64,000 bases of DNA, taken from positions 1 through 64,000 of the forward strand of contig PYST01000105.1 in assembly GCA_003049485.1 (NCBI GenBank). Reading direction: 5' to 3'. Of the stretch, positions 11,108-22,117 are shown one piece after another (within the stretch, counting starts at the first letter, position 1; every line of letters begins with the position of its first letter). The stretch is from Ophioceras dolichostomum (lineage: Eukaryota; Ascomycota; Sordariomycetes; Magnaporthales; Ophioceraceae). Made by a program: the position numbers and the translations under genes. The notes under the pieces are model-generated. The model searched no databases, was not told the DNA's origin, and was given only the letters and a program-made list of their open reading frames with translations.

Positions 11108-13367
11108 TGTGGACAGAGGAGGGAGGGCTCAGGGGCAGGTGGTAAATTGGTGTTGAACTGCGGTTCGGTCCTGGAAGTGTTTGCCTGTGAGGTTGTCTCG
11201 AGACTTAGGGGTTAACCGGTCTCTCTCGAGTGAGAGCAATGCGCCTCTTTATATTCACGATGGTCCCTCGCAAGAAGTGGTATCTGTCCATCCTCAACCT
11301 TGCTCGTGCCGGGACTATCTTGTCTTGTCGCCCCTGCTGAGGAACCGTTTCCCCTCATGACATCTCCCCATGTCGTTGCGGGCTTCATGCGTCCCTCGTG
11401 TTTCGGGTGCCAAGCCCGTAGATTCTGACCCTTCTTTACCCAATCTGGGAGTTGAGAAACACCTCGCTTGGAGCAAAGAGTCCCAAAACGTGGAGGTGAG
11501 GCATACTTAAGCGGCATCAAGGGACGTCTCCCCGAGAAGTTCATGGGTATAAAGGTCAGCCAGCAGCCCATGTGATATTTTTTTTCAGTCGATAAATATC
11601 ACCAAAGCTGCAGTCCTCATGGTGTAAAGAGACTCCTTCAGGAATACGAGAACGTGGGATGGGGTTGCATGACGCGATGACCGTTGTCTTGGCCAATGGT
11701 TCTGATGCCTTTCTCAACTTGTTATTGGATATCACTGCAAGCCACATTCAATAGTCTGCTTTCTAGAACCATGGATTCCAGTCAGGGCAGTTTGTTCCGA
11801 GTATTCCGCCCTGCAACCCCCTGCTCACTAGGAACAATTGCGGGAGGAAGGGTGGGGTTGCTACTACCGATATGCGTCGGGCCGTGGAGCCTCTCTGCAA
11901 GCTATTGGAGCCCGACAAGGATCTAGATAGGTAATTACAGAGCGCCCAGGGATATTTGCGGTCTGGTGTGGGAGAGTGGGAGAGTTGAGCCCAGTAAGCG
12001 ACGGTCAAACCTGGCGCCGGTCGACTGTGCCGCACCCATCGCTTCGAATTGCACAAAGGTCGACTGATGGAGGGTAAGACTCTTGGCTTTCCTCTCCTCA
12101 TTCTCACACCGACAAACTCTCTGAGCTGTGTGACTGGCATGACCAGGAGCGACTGCACGTGGGGGATTTCTGCCCTACCCGAGGATCCTTCTTATAGAGT
12201 AATAGACACTACCACTACTCTACTTTGCACGCAGCTGGTCAGAAATTAGTTAGAGCCAAAGCTAGGTCATCTTCCATCTCTTCTAGGGGCTGTTGTGTCG
12301 CATTAACACTAATTTGACTTGGACTAGGACAGACGAAGCACGTACCCCCACGGCTCAGCTGGCCAGCCTTTGGAGAGATGACATGCCCGGCGCAGCATCA
12401 CAGGAACCATTCCTTTTCCCTGGAAACTCGGTTAGGCTTCCGGACGGGTGTGACTACGATACGAGGCGCATTTCAGTCACGCGGGGTGGCCGGCCCTGCT
12501 TACGAGAGGTTGCTCTGAGCAGAACCAGATATCGTCGTCAACGGCTCACCTATGGCTGTTATTCCTCTTTGGTCGTCTATTCATTCGGTGCAATACCCTA
12601 GTAGCATTAAAGCTACCTCAGTATCACAAGGTCTATGCAAGACAGTCCTTCAAAGGCTCGGGTTCCTTGGTGGCACTATGCATGAGCGGCTATCTCCGAA
12701 GCGCAGGCGGAGTTCCTATACGACACTTGCAGATATTCGCCTTTCTAGCTAGCTGGGCCGCCTTACATCAACAATTGTAAGCTCACCTGTCATCCAAACT
12801 ATTTCGTAAAGAGACATGGAATAGCTGCCACGCGGGCTGTCGGGCCTGTTTGTTTCTACCATGGGCAAGCAATAGGCCCCATCACTAAGGGCCATATTGG
12901 AGCCACGGGGAAGCAATTCTTCAAAACCCATGTTTGCTTCCAGTCCACAGTGATTAAGGCATACAGTCAGGGGGAATGACCAAGCTATTGAAAATTGCAG
13001 GAGTGATTTGTCTAATATGGTGGTAGCTTTTGTTGCCATGGTCGGTGGCATTGTGGATTCAAGGGCTTTAGGGGGGAAATACTCGGAGGCTTTCAAACTT
13101 CAACGCTCGACTATAGTACTCCCCATGTTCAAGAGCTGATATATCAACATTATTAACTTGACCGGGCAGTTTGACAGGATAGGGAAGAATGCACACAACT
13201 TAACCGTATGAAAATCCATTCCTCGTATCATGCAGTTGACCCTCAGCATAACTGGTCCTCGTAGAACTTAGAAGTCTCCGCCAACTCGCTTCGTGTCTCA
13301 CAATAAGGGGCACTGGGTCCTTCTTGAATCGCGAAACCGCATTGGTCTCCAACAACACAACAGCTCG
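11108..13367. other. Intergenic, no supported gene
   Basis: Promoter side of the metallopeptidase gene followed by about 2 kb without a supported gene. One minus-strand open stretch near 12750-13096 has protein-like composition (for example GFEELLPRGSN) but no ATG and no known family. It may be an exon or a gene remnant. Confidence 0.4.
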
Positions 13368-13522
13368 GCGCTGTTGGTTTAGTGGTATGAGTAAGTGGCT
13401 ATTCCAAGCTCCATTTCTTCTGTCTTCATCCGGCAGTGGCTCACAGAACATTCCAGTTTTAGCTTAGGGTCCACCCTACGCAGCATTGCGAGAGGTCCCC
13501 GATTCAATCCTGGGACAGCGCC
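13368..13522 (+). tRNA. tRNA-Pro(AGG)-like gene with an extra 66-nt insertion, possibly a pseudogene
   Basis: The acceptor arms GCGCTGT (13368-13374) and ACAGCGC (13515-13521) pair perfectly, with discriminator C at 13522. The A box TGGTTTAGTGG is intact. The anticodon loop TTAGGG gives AGG (Pro). After position 37 comes a canonical-site intron of about 16 nt (13471-13486), then T and GCGAG. A second insertion, 13391-13456, sits between the D arm and the anticodon stem; it begins GTAAGT and ends CCAG, and removing it restores normal tRNA length. The anticodon stem has a mismatch, and the T stem has an A-C pair where G53-C61 is nearly invariant. I infer a decayed or unusual tRNA gene. Confidence 0.55.
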
Positions 13523-13526
13523 TTCA

Positions 13527-13532
13527 TTTTTT
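13527..13532 (+). terminator. RNA polymerase III terminator (T6)
   Basis: A run of six T begins four bases after the tRNA-Pro(AGG)-like 3' end, as expected for a Pol III gene. Confidence 0.6.
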
Positions 13533-13830
13533 ATCCCTCTCTTTCCCTCTCGACACCCTTTTTACATATAACTCTCCTTGTTATTTATCCTATTGAAAGC
13601 CCTGGAGGAAATGCAAAGTAGCGCCGAGCCTTCATAGGGAACGCGGCTATGGCCACCATCCACGACTTATAACTCAGAGTCTTTTCGCTTCTAAAACCCC
13701 CCGCAGATTTGATAACGCCTAACTCCTGAGAATTTTCCCTGCGCTCCCCAACGCCATACGAGAGCGAGTCAAAACAACTTCTTTTTCAACTGACACTTCC
13801 ATTCACGACCGGACACTCTCATCCCCTGCC

Positions 13831-14918
13831 TCACGTGTAAAGCAACGGCAAAGTCTCTCCCTTCTCCGTGGGCGCCCACAGCCTCTTCCTAGTGGCGATC
13901 AAGAACAACAAACCCTGCACCATCGCGAAGACCACATTATCCGCGGCCGCCCACCCGACGAGCTCGTACCAGTAGAAGTCGGGCAGCTCCCCCAGCATCG
14001 GGCCGAACCTGAAGGGCCAGTGCAGGCCCACGACGAGGAACACGACGGCCTGGAGGGCCAGCGTCGAGGTGCTCAGCGCCCCCCAGCCGGACGACGACGA
14101 GTAGGGCGGCGGCGGCTTGGACGTCAGCTCGCGGGCCTGCAGGTAGAAGGACGCGGCGCTGACGACCGTGCAGGCCGGGTTGACGAATATGATGAAGGCC
14201 GCGGTGTAGGGCGACGTGATCCACATGTGGGCGTGCAGGGAGATCGCCGAGTCGGACGGTTCCAGGGCGGCTTCGATTATGATGGGTGCGAAGAGTAGTG
14301 CGGCCACGGCGACGTAGGCCGCCACCATCGTCCTTCCTTGGTGGTGAGAGGGGCGCTTCGGCGGCGGAAGGTTGACGCATAGGACGAACCTGGATGGATA
14401 TGGGGACACGCCGGTTGGCGACGGTAAGCTGTTGCTCGTCACGTTTCGGCCACAAAATTCCAGACAGGCAGGCAGGCAGCAAGGCAGGCAGCAAGGCAGG
14501 CATGTTGTAAACTCACAAGACCAGGTGCCCCAGCCACACAGTCGCAGACTGCAGCAAGTTCTGCCAGTCGCCCACGGCTGGAGGCGAGCTGACGACTGCG
14601 TTCATCGCCTCATCCGTGGTTACGGCGGCGTGCAGCATGAAGGCGAACTGGCACGTGGCGGCAACCAGGTTGAGCAGCACATACGACAGCGAAAGCCCGG
14701 CGCAGTCTCCTCTCCAGAGGATGTTGCGGTACTGCGGCGCGAAGGACGTCGCGCTCGCGCAGAGCAGGATTCTGTGTGTCACCGCCGTTCAGCATATTGT
14801 CAGCAACGGCCCTGAAATGTGCTAGATATGAAGGATGGCTGCCATCCATTGCTGCCATACCACACGCGGCTAGAATGGGAAAGTCTTACGTCCTGGTTCC
14901 AATAGAAATCGCCCCCAT
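13831..14918 (-). CDS. PQ-loop membrane protein
   Basis: Exons 14918-14890 (29 nt), 14771-14517 and 14389-13831 give about 280 aa; the phases agree at both junctions. The PQ pair is at residues 22-23, followed by a GLSLSYVLLN-type helix, the signature of the first PQ-loop repeat seen in lysosomal/vacuolar amino-acid exporters and related proteins. About seven hydrophobic helices follow, including a W-rich one near the C-terminus. A second PQ pair is not evident, so it is probably a divergent fungal member. The short tail ends in LPLLYT. Both introns start with consensus donors (GTAAGA, GTGAGT); the second holds a run of CAGG-type repeats. Localisation and substrate are not readable from sequence. 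Confidence 0.8.
14462..14502. repeat. (CAGG)n simple repeat in an intron
   Basis: Imperfect tetranucleotide repeat within the second intron of the PQ-loop gene. Confidence 0.8.
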
Positions 14919-17900
14919 CTTGCCAGCAGCAGGTCGTGGATTTGCTCGTTCTCCCGTTAAAGATGATTCTCGCTCTCGCTCTTAGAAATTGTCAAATAAG
15001 ACGTGCCGCGCTGCAAGGGACTGTTTTTTTTTTGTCAACGACGGAATGCGGCACTACTTTCCTGCCGATAAGGGAGGGAGGAAAATTTGCAAATAAAAAT
15101 ATTGAGTTGGGGCTCAACTGGCAGTTGGTACCGTTATAATCTCGATCACGGCGACGAAGACGGGAAGGAATCGGTCAAAATTGGTGGTGGCCCGCCTCCG
15201 TGGGACACACCAACGCCGCACTCGCCCCCCAACTTCGTGGGAAGATTGAACGAATTGAGGTCACAAAGGTCTTGGATCGATGGCAGAGAGGTGAAAGAAA
15301 TGGCCAACGACCCACGGCCAAGACTTCAAAAACCTGCTTGGACATGACGACGGGCCTTACCCGGACTGACCCAAAGGCCTCAAGACGACTAGGTGAGACG
15401 ACAACAAAAAGCTTTGCGAACTTGGGGTTGACAGAATGTAGGGAGCACGGTCTGCAATGGATTGCTTCTTCTTGTCATGTTCATGCAGAGGTCGTTAATC
15501 TCATGCCTCACGTCACTTTATTTCGGGATGGTTCTCTCATGGCCCGGACGGCAGACCCGGACCGCCCGGGGTCGGAGCCGGAGCGAGAGTCGGAGTCGGA
15601 GCCGGGACCCCAAGAAGACATTGCAGAACGCGAGCTCGTTTCCCACGTACGATCTGAGGCCGCCCAGCCAGGCCCCGGCGGCCGTGCTTCCCCGACAGGA
15701 GAGTGTGGTCTGTCGAATCGAATGTCGGGGAAGCGGAGACATCCCCATCCGTGCTAGCACCGAGACCCAAAGGTGAGACGGCCGGGAGGAGGAGAGGGAG
15801 ATCGTCGGGCCCAACTCACAACTACCGCAGAGCCGCAACTTGTATCTCCGCTCCTATCTAAGATGTGTAAGGTGGGTAGTCTAGGTAGCCTTTGAGAGAC
15901 GCGCCGATCATGTACTATGTCAGTCTGCCGGGGGTCAGGTGCCAGTCGGCGTTTGTCGAGCACTCATGCTGTGTGTGGATCAATGGTTGATGAGCGGATT
16001 GATGAACCGTCCGTCGGATGGATCCGGTACCACTATGAAGGCGATTGGCCAGAAAACCCCTCTGTCGATGCAAGCCTTATTTTTTTCTGCTTCCCATATT
16101 GGACGGAGGTCAGAGTAGGGGTGCACTGCAGGGCGTAGGTGAAAAAACGGCCTGGTCCTAATGTATTCCTGCTGATGAGTTGTCAATGGTGCCAATGCAC
16201 TCTTGATGCATGCATGCTGCAATGTCGCCGCATGGTCGGCCCACTTCGTCGAACTCCGTCAAGAAGGAAGGGGAAAAAAAAGAAAGGACAGAAGAGAAGC
16301 ACAATAGGAATCTTCAGCGAGTCTAGAGCTTGGCTTATGGTCTCTGGGTCGGGTAGGGACATGGACAGGCGGCCGAGCGGGACGAACGAAGTACAGGCGG
16401 CACTGATGATTCCCACCCATCCACCAGACAATTTGATGACTGCCCGGGAGCTCGCATTTCGTTGCTCGACCCTGCTGATCATGGTCAATCAACTCCAGGG
16501 GTCTCAGGGGTATCAAGCTTACAGGAAGGCCCTGTGCCTGCTATTTCTGCAGGCACCAGCGGCACCGGACGCCGTTTGCGCTCCGCACTTGAACCCTTCC
16601 CACCCTCTTCTGGACGAGATTCAGGGCACCCGCGAGAATCTCGACGACAAGCGCAGACCTTGCGCCACACCCGGACCTCGAGCTTCAGAGACCCGAATGC
16701 TTATTCTCGGCCCACTCCAACCCGACACCAGAGAGGCCGTCTTTGAAGTGCAAAATGTCGAGCAGCAAGACACGATTTTGCAGAAGGACGGCAGAGGATG
16801 CATGCAGGCCCAACCAGTTGAGTGCAGCCTCGCCGCCATCAATTTTTGCTCCGTACGCCGGACAGTTTCAGCGCCCCGTCCGCCTACCTTCGGAACTGCA
16901 GAACTCTGATGTGCTGCAGAACCATCATTAGATTGATCCTCATTCTCGGTTCAATTCCCAACCGTGAGAGCAGCGCAGCAGCAGCAGCAGTCGACCAGTC
17001 GACGAGGAGCCTGTGCATTTATTTGCTCGCCCCAATCCAATCCCAGCTGCCCAATTCCAGTCGCCACCTCATGATAGAACAAATCACGTCCGCCTCGATG
17101 CATCCATCTTTCCCCGGCTGTTTCCCCACACCCAGGTCTAATGGCGTGCTGGCCATTTGCATCCCACATCCCACGAGGAAAGCATGCGATGGACCAGTCG
17201 AGATCCCAGTTCACTGACGTATCGCTCAATCAGAGATTTTTGGTCGGCTCACGCGAATTTCAGAAGAAGCATTGTCGCAAAACTCACTCCCCCCCTCTTG
17301 CTGCAGTCCAATCTTTTTTTGTTCCACGCCCCCTGAAATGCACATCTCCATTTCTCCAGACTGCTTGCTGTTGTACACCCACCATTCTCCTTTTGAACCC
17401 CTGTCTTCTGCTGCTCATCGATGCTGCTCCCCGCGTCCAGCGCCGCCTCATGTTCCTCCTCTCTCCTGCCGTGCGACATTTTCACCCCCCTCTCACCACA
17501 TTTATCCATGGTAGGTGGTATGCTAGTTTGCAACGTTCGCTGGCTCGGGATCCGGGCTGACAGGCGAGAGCGCCTACGGTACCCCCTCCCTCTTCTCATT
17601 CTTCCTTTCCGCTCCCGCCCGCGACCTCTCTTTTCTCTCGTTGGGCAGACATCTACCATCTAAAATATCCACACCGTCAGAAATGACGAAAAAGACCTCG
17701 TCTCGCTGCAGAAGTCTGCAGAGTCCTGCAGCAAACCAGACAAAACCACAAGTTAAATTCCCTCGTTGCCCCATCGACCCCCGGTTGCCCTGCACGGCCG
17801 ATTCCTCTTTCTCGTTTCTTTCCTCCGTTCTCTTTCGTTTCATTTCTTTTTCTCTACAAGATTCTTCTTCGAGACACTCCCTCGGACAAGGCATATCATA

Positions 17901-18143
17901 TCTCCTCAGAAATGCCGTACCAATAACAATGCTCTGATGAGTCGATCCTCGTGTTGGCTTTAAGCCGCTTTTGGAGACCTCTTCCACGAATCACCACCGC
18001 CCCCCTTTTTACGTATACTATCGCTTGTAATTCGCTACTCCCCACACCCAGCCCCCTTCCTATCTTGTGCCCAAGTCGCAGCAACTATACTCGAACGTAG
18101 ACAGACCGAAGAAACAAAGCAAGGTCCTTTCCAGTCGCCATCC
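14919..18143. other. Intergenic, no supported gene
   Basis: About 3.2 kb with several open frames on both strands but no recognisable protein. The right kilobase is pyrimidine-rich (TC tracts at 17560-17900), which in filamentous fungi often marks promoter and 5' leader. It is probably the regulatory region of the gene at 18144. Confidence 0.5.
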
Positions 18144-18656
18144 ATGTACATACCGATCCCACCCGGCACATCCGCCCTCCTCCCCGGCTCGTCCGGGACC
18201 CACCACGTAGCCACCACCACCGCCACCAGCCCCGGCGCCGGTGCCGGTGCCTCCCTCCGCAATGCCGTCTCCGCACTAGCCTCCGCTTTCGGCTGGACAA
18301 CAGCAACAGGTGGGACGTCGCCATCACCACCAGCCGGCGGAGCTACAACGTTCCACGAGCTCCGCCGCCGCGACGAGTCAAGCGTAAACATAACGGTCGG
18401 CGTCGTGGTCGGCGTGGTCCTCGCCGTCTTCTTCGCCGCCCTCTTCGCCTTCCTCTGGGTCTACCGCAACTCGGTGCGCTTCCACGTCAAGCCCAGACGC
18501 CACGGTCACCACCACCACCACCGCCGCGCCGGCGGTCACCGCAAGTCGACTAGCTCCAAGAGCTCCAAGTCCTCGTCCGCGTCCGACGGGGGGCCGCCCC
18601 CGCCGTCTGCTCCCCCGGCGCCGCCGCCTGCTGCGCCGCCTCCCGCGGCGGCGTGA
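18144..18656 (+). CDS. Single-span membrane protein of unknown function
   Basis: A single-exon gene of 170 aa. Residues 1-75 are Thr/Ala/Pro/Gly-rich with no cleavable signal. One strong membrane helix follows at about residues 82-108 (Val/Ala/Phe-rich, ending FLWVYRN). The tail is basic: a His run, then a Ser/Lys block, then Pro/Ala. This layout (disordered outside part, one helix, basic cytoplasmic tail) is common among small fungal surface or endomembrane proteins. No enzymatic motif is present. The low-complexity ends mean conservation would be expected mainly around the helix. Confidence 0.7.
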   Translation: MYIPIPPGTSALLPGSSGTHHVATTTATSPGAGAGASLRNAVSALASAFGWTTATGGTSPSPPAGGATTFHELRRRDESSVNITVGVVVGVVLAVFFAALFAFLWVYRNSVRFHVKPRRHGHHHHHRRAGGHRKSTSSKSSKSSSASDGGPPPPSAPPAPPPAAPPPAAA

Positions 18657-20173
18657 GCGGGATCAGGTAGTTTCTTGAAAGCGTTTCAAGGGGCTGTACG
18701 AAACTCTATCGGTAAGTGTGTCTATGTGTCTATCTATCCATCCATCCGTCCGTCTTAGCTCTTTTTCTGCGGTCGGCTGGCTGGAAAGGATTCCGGATAT
18801 CCCTCCCGCTGTCGAACGATGTCTCGGAAGCTAGCTAGCGGTACTGACACACGATCCCGCAGGACTGAGACAGGCGGCGGACGGAAAACGGCTGGGTATA
18901 TGTGATAGCTACGGCAAACGGGGCGCGATTCCGCGATTCCTCCTTTCTGGATCTTTTTTTCTTCCGGTTTTATCGTTTCACGCATGCTTGACTGAGATTT
19001 ACCTGTCTACCTACCTAGGTAGATCTTGTCTTTTCTTTCTTCTTTTTTTCTCTCGACTTTTCCCCTCTCCAAATCTCGTCTTAACGAGCAGAGCGTGTTT
19101 TTTTATGACAATTTTCTCAGGACCAACCACAGGGAAGGAACCGGATTATGATTTTATGAAGATTTATTCACGGCCAGCGAATGGCATATTGTATTAGTTA
19201 GGTATCTTTTCTCGATGGGCTCACTCGCTGGGTACTCAGGATTTCATCAAAATTTCAGATTCGTCTCTCGACTTCTCGTTTGCTCCTCTTGATATTAGTT
19301 GTTAGCCGTGGCGGTGTTGACAAGTTCAGTGTCGTTGATGTGGTGGGTTGAGTGCGACCACAGCGAAACGAACATGATCATCAGTCAAAATCCAAACATC
19401 CCGGCCTGCCAGAATTTCTCCGCCGTTGAAAAAGATACGTCTCGGCGAGACATCTAGGCTCAATCAATGAGTATGTTATGCGAACTTTGGTAGTTCTTCA
19501 ATGTCATTCGGTCCCAGAGGCGGCGGAGGAATTCGCATGCCCTGATGATGCCCAAGAGAAAAGGGGTGCGGTGCGTTGGGCATCACCGAGCTCCGCATGC
19601 ACACATGCACACAGCCTCTCAGTACCCCGCGGTTCCAACTTCCTCCTACAAAGGCGGGTGATGATAGGAGATGCAGAGGAAATAATCTGGGGTACCACGG
19701 CTCGGGCGACATCTCGATGCATTGACAACTGGTCAGGTGTGCAAACCCATATCTGTTCAACCTCACCTACAGGTCTGGTGGCAGGCAGGCTTATTTGCGG
19801 TTGTACGATTGCCGATCATTCACCACTCTAGGTCGGCCTGCGGGCCATTCATCCATGGGAGACGGTAAATCTAGAGAAGCAAAGTCTAGCCGGGCTGTGG
19901 AAGGCAGCAACGTTAGTGAGCTCATGGACGGTGCGAATTTGGGGAAAGTTCACCGCAGTCGTGGTTACACAACTCTACGTCATCAATCTACCTACCAGTT
20001 AGCCCCTGCTTCGAAACCTTGATCAAAGGTTAGGCGAGTTTCCTCACCGCAGCAACAACGCCGGGCACCCGGCCGTTGTTCCATCAGATCTCATCCGTCA
20101 CCCTTGCTCTTCTATGGTATCATGGCACACCTAATAAGAGCGTCCTCCCCCCCCTTCTCCAGGTCCTGATCCG
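18657..20173. other. Intergenic, no gene seen
   Basis: 3' flanks of the two convergent genes on either side. It contains CTACCTACCTAGGT near 19007-19020 and no recognisable coding region. Confidence 0.5.
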
Positions 20174-21328
20174 CTACATCCCCTTATCGGTCTTCTTCTG
20201 CTCTGGACCCGACGGACTAGTCTCCCTGTCCTTCCCCTTTCCATTCCTCTCCGATCCGTGCTCCTTTTTGGTCGTCATCGTCTCGCGCGTACCATCAGTA
20301 GAAGCCAGTGACTCCTCCCAATCCGACCACTTGATCCGCCCCTCACCTACTCCTCTGGGGGAGGGCGTAACACCAGCTCCTCCTCCCCCATGCTGGTCGG
20401 CGACCGGGGCCTCTGTAGCAGTAGCAATAGCAATCTTCCGCAGGTCATTTTGCAGATCGTCGCCCCTCTCGAACAAGGGTGATGTAGGAAACAGAGATGA
20501 CGCTTTGCCGTTAACGTTAGCGTGACTCTTGCCGTTGCTGTCCCCGTTGTTCCCCTCATGTTCATCGTTGCCCCCACCACCACGCTCGACATGGCGCGAA
20601 AGGGGGTTCATCAAGGTCTCGAGCTTGCCCAGCTTATCGCAGATACGATCTTGGCGTTCCAGTAGGGCGAAGCTCAGCTCAATGTTAGTATCGATGGAGT
20701 CGCGTTGTTGTTGTTGGCGACCCCGTTGTTGGCGGTCTTCCTCCTGAATGATGTTGTCGAGCCGCCCTTGGTTCTTCGGGTGGTAGTAGGACTCGTTCTC
20801 CCCACGAGTGGTGGGACGCTGTTGAGGCGACCCGTTGTGATAAGTCCGATGGCTAGAAGAGCTGCTGTGATAGATGGATGGTTTCTCAGTGCGGCTGTGT
20901 TTGCGTGTGGGCTCGTCGTCTTCGTCGTCGTAGATCTTGCAGTCGAGACATGTAAACCGGGCGGAGCGTGGGCGAGGGAGATCGGCTGACTCCTGAGCGG
21001 CGCCGTTCGGTGCGGCGGCTGGGGAGTGAGCGCGAGGTTCAGGGCTCCGACCTCGGTGCTGGCTGCCGTCTCGGTCGTCTCCCTGGACTTCGGCACAGCG
21101 TTGCGGAGGAGGAGGTAGACCCATATCTAGCCGTCGTTCTCGACCCTCCAGGCGCGCTTGGGCAAACTTGTCCAAGCAGAGATTCATGAGGCGTCGCAGG
21201 GTCCCGAGGATACTGGGTTCCTCCTGCTGGGGAGCCTCCTCGTGGTAGCTACGACGGCGATTAGGGTAAGGTGTAGGCGAGCGGCGGCGTCCGTGGCGCC
21301 CGCGTCGACATGAGCTCCGGCCTACCAT
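20174..21328 (-). CDS. Disordered protein of unknown function
   Basis: A single-exon frame of 384 aa starting at ATG 21328. The N-terminus is very basic (Arg-rich, first 30 residues), followed by polar, Gln/Ser/Glu-rich sequence. A short CLDC motif near residue 128 could bind metal but stands alone. A helical, possibly coiled-coil stretch (LSFALLERQDRICDKL and onward) lies near residue 220. The tail is Gly/Asn then Lys/Glu-rich. No domain is recognised. The length of the frame and the helical island suggest a real gene, perhaps nuclear, but the evidence is composition only. Confidence 0.55.
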   Translation of the reverse strand: MVGRSSCRRGRHGRRRSPTPYPNRRRSYHEEAPQQEEPSILGTLRRLMNLCLDKFAQARLEGRERRLDMGLPPPPQRCAEVQGDDRDGSQHRGRSPEPRAHSPAAAPNGAAQESADLPRPRSARFTCLDCKIYDDEDDEPTRKHSRTEKPSIYHSSSSSHRTYHNGSPQQRPTTRGENESYYHPKNQGRLDNIIQEEDRQQRGRQQQQRDSIDTNIELSFALLERQDRICDKLGKLETLMNPLSRHVERGGGGNDEHEGNNGDSNGKSHANVNGKASSLFPTSPLFERGDDLQNDLRKIAIATATEAPVADQHGGGGAGVTPSPRGVGEGRIKWSDWEESLASTDGTRETMTTKKEHGSERNGKGKDRETSPSGPEQKKTDKGM

Positions 21329-22117
21329 CTTTGCGAGCCAGGGAACGAAAGAGTTCTTACGGCTCTGGCGGGCTGTCTACTCTCTGTCGACGTGCTGCTC
21401 GAGCGATGCAAACAGGTCGAGCCCTAGTCTAAGGGTGGCCTGTTATTGCGAGGGCAGAGCCAGGGAAGGGAATACCTTAAGGAGCGGTCGTCACGAAGAC
21501 TGATGATCCATCGAGAAAACAGTGTGCCGTTCTTTGTTGTTCGTGTGTTGTTAAAGCAAGCCATTAGAGACCGGTATCTCGCGGAGGGGAAGTTGGAAGG
21601 GCGAAAGCAGGATAAACTGAGAAGCGGCAGTAAGGGAGGTGTGATCGAGCACTTATATGGCGTCTGGTGGCGAGTGACAGAGTGAGTAAGTGAAGAACAC
21701 GAAGGGAGGCCACAAGCCAGCAAAATATAGTTGGGGCCTTGCGCTGAGTTTATAGGCACGACACTCCAAATTCACCAAACCTTGGCTGCTGTCAAATTCC
21801 ACATCGTTTCACGCAATGGCTACCCGTGACTCGGTCTTCACCGGTAGGCGTGCCAAGGGGTGTTCGTTGAGTCAAACCCGTTGGCAATATATTCGCTTTC
21901 ATTGGACACTGTTGCTGTTTGGGTGGGAGTCACGGTGACAATGTTTGTTGCTTGATCGGCCTGTCACGGGTCACGAATGCAGTGGTAACGTTATTGAGCA
22001 TGACATGACCCTATCTAACGGCGTAGTGTCCATCGACCAGACTTTTTCTAGCCCAGTATCAAAATACTATGAGATCGTATGCGCGAATCAGGTAAGGAAA
22101 GTATAGACAGCCCCCCA
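21329..22117. other. Intergenic, no gene seen
   Basis: Upstream flank of the disordered-protein gene and downstream flank of the SDR gene. Nothing supported. Confidence 0.5.

Noticed and set aside
15200..15757. 185-codon plus-strand frame
   Set aside because: Low-complexity Glu/Ser/Pro from a GAGTCGGAGCC-type repeat; no family or splice support.
16139..16909. 256-codon open frame on the plus strand
   Set aside because: It starts at GTG, has no motif and mixed composition, and overlaps open frames on the other strand; most likely chance.
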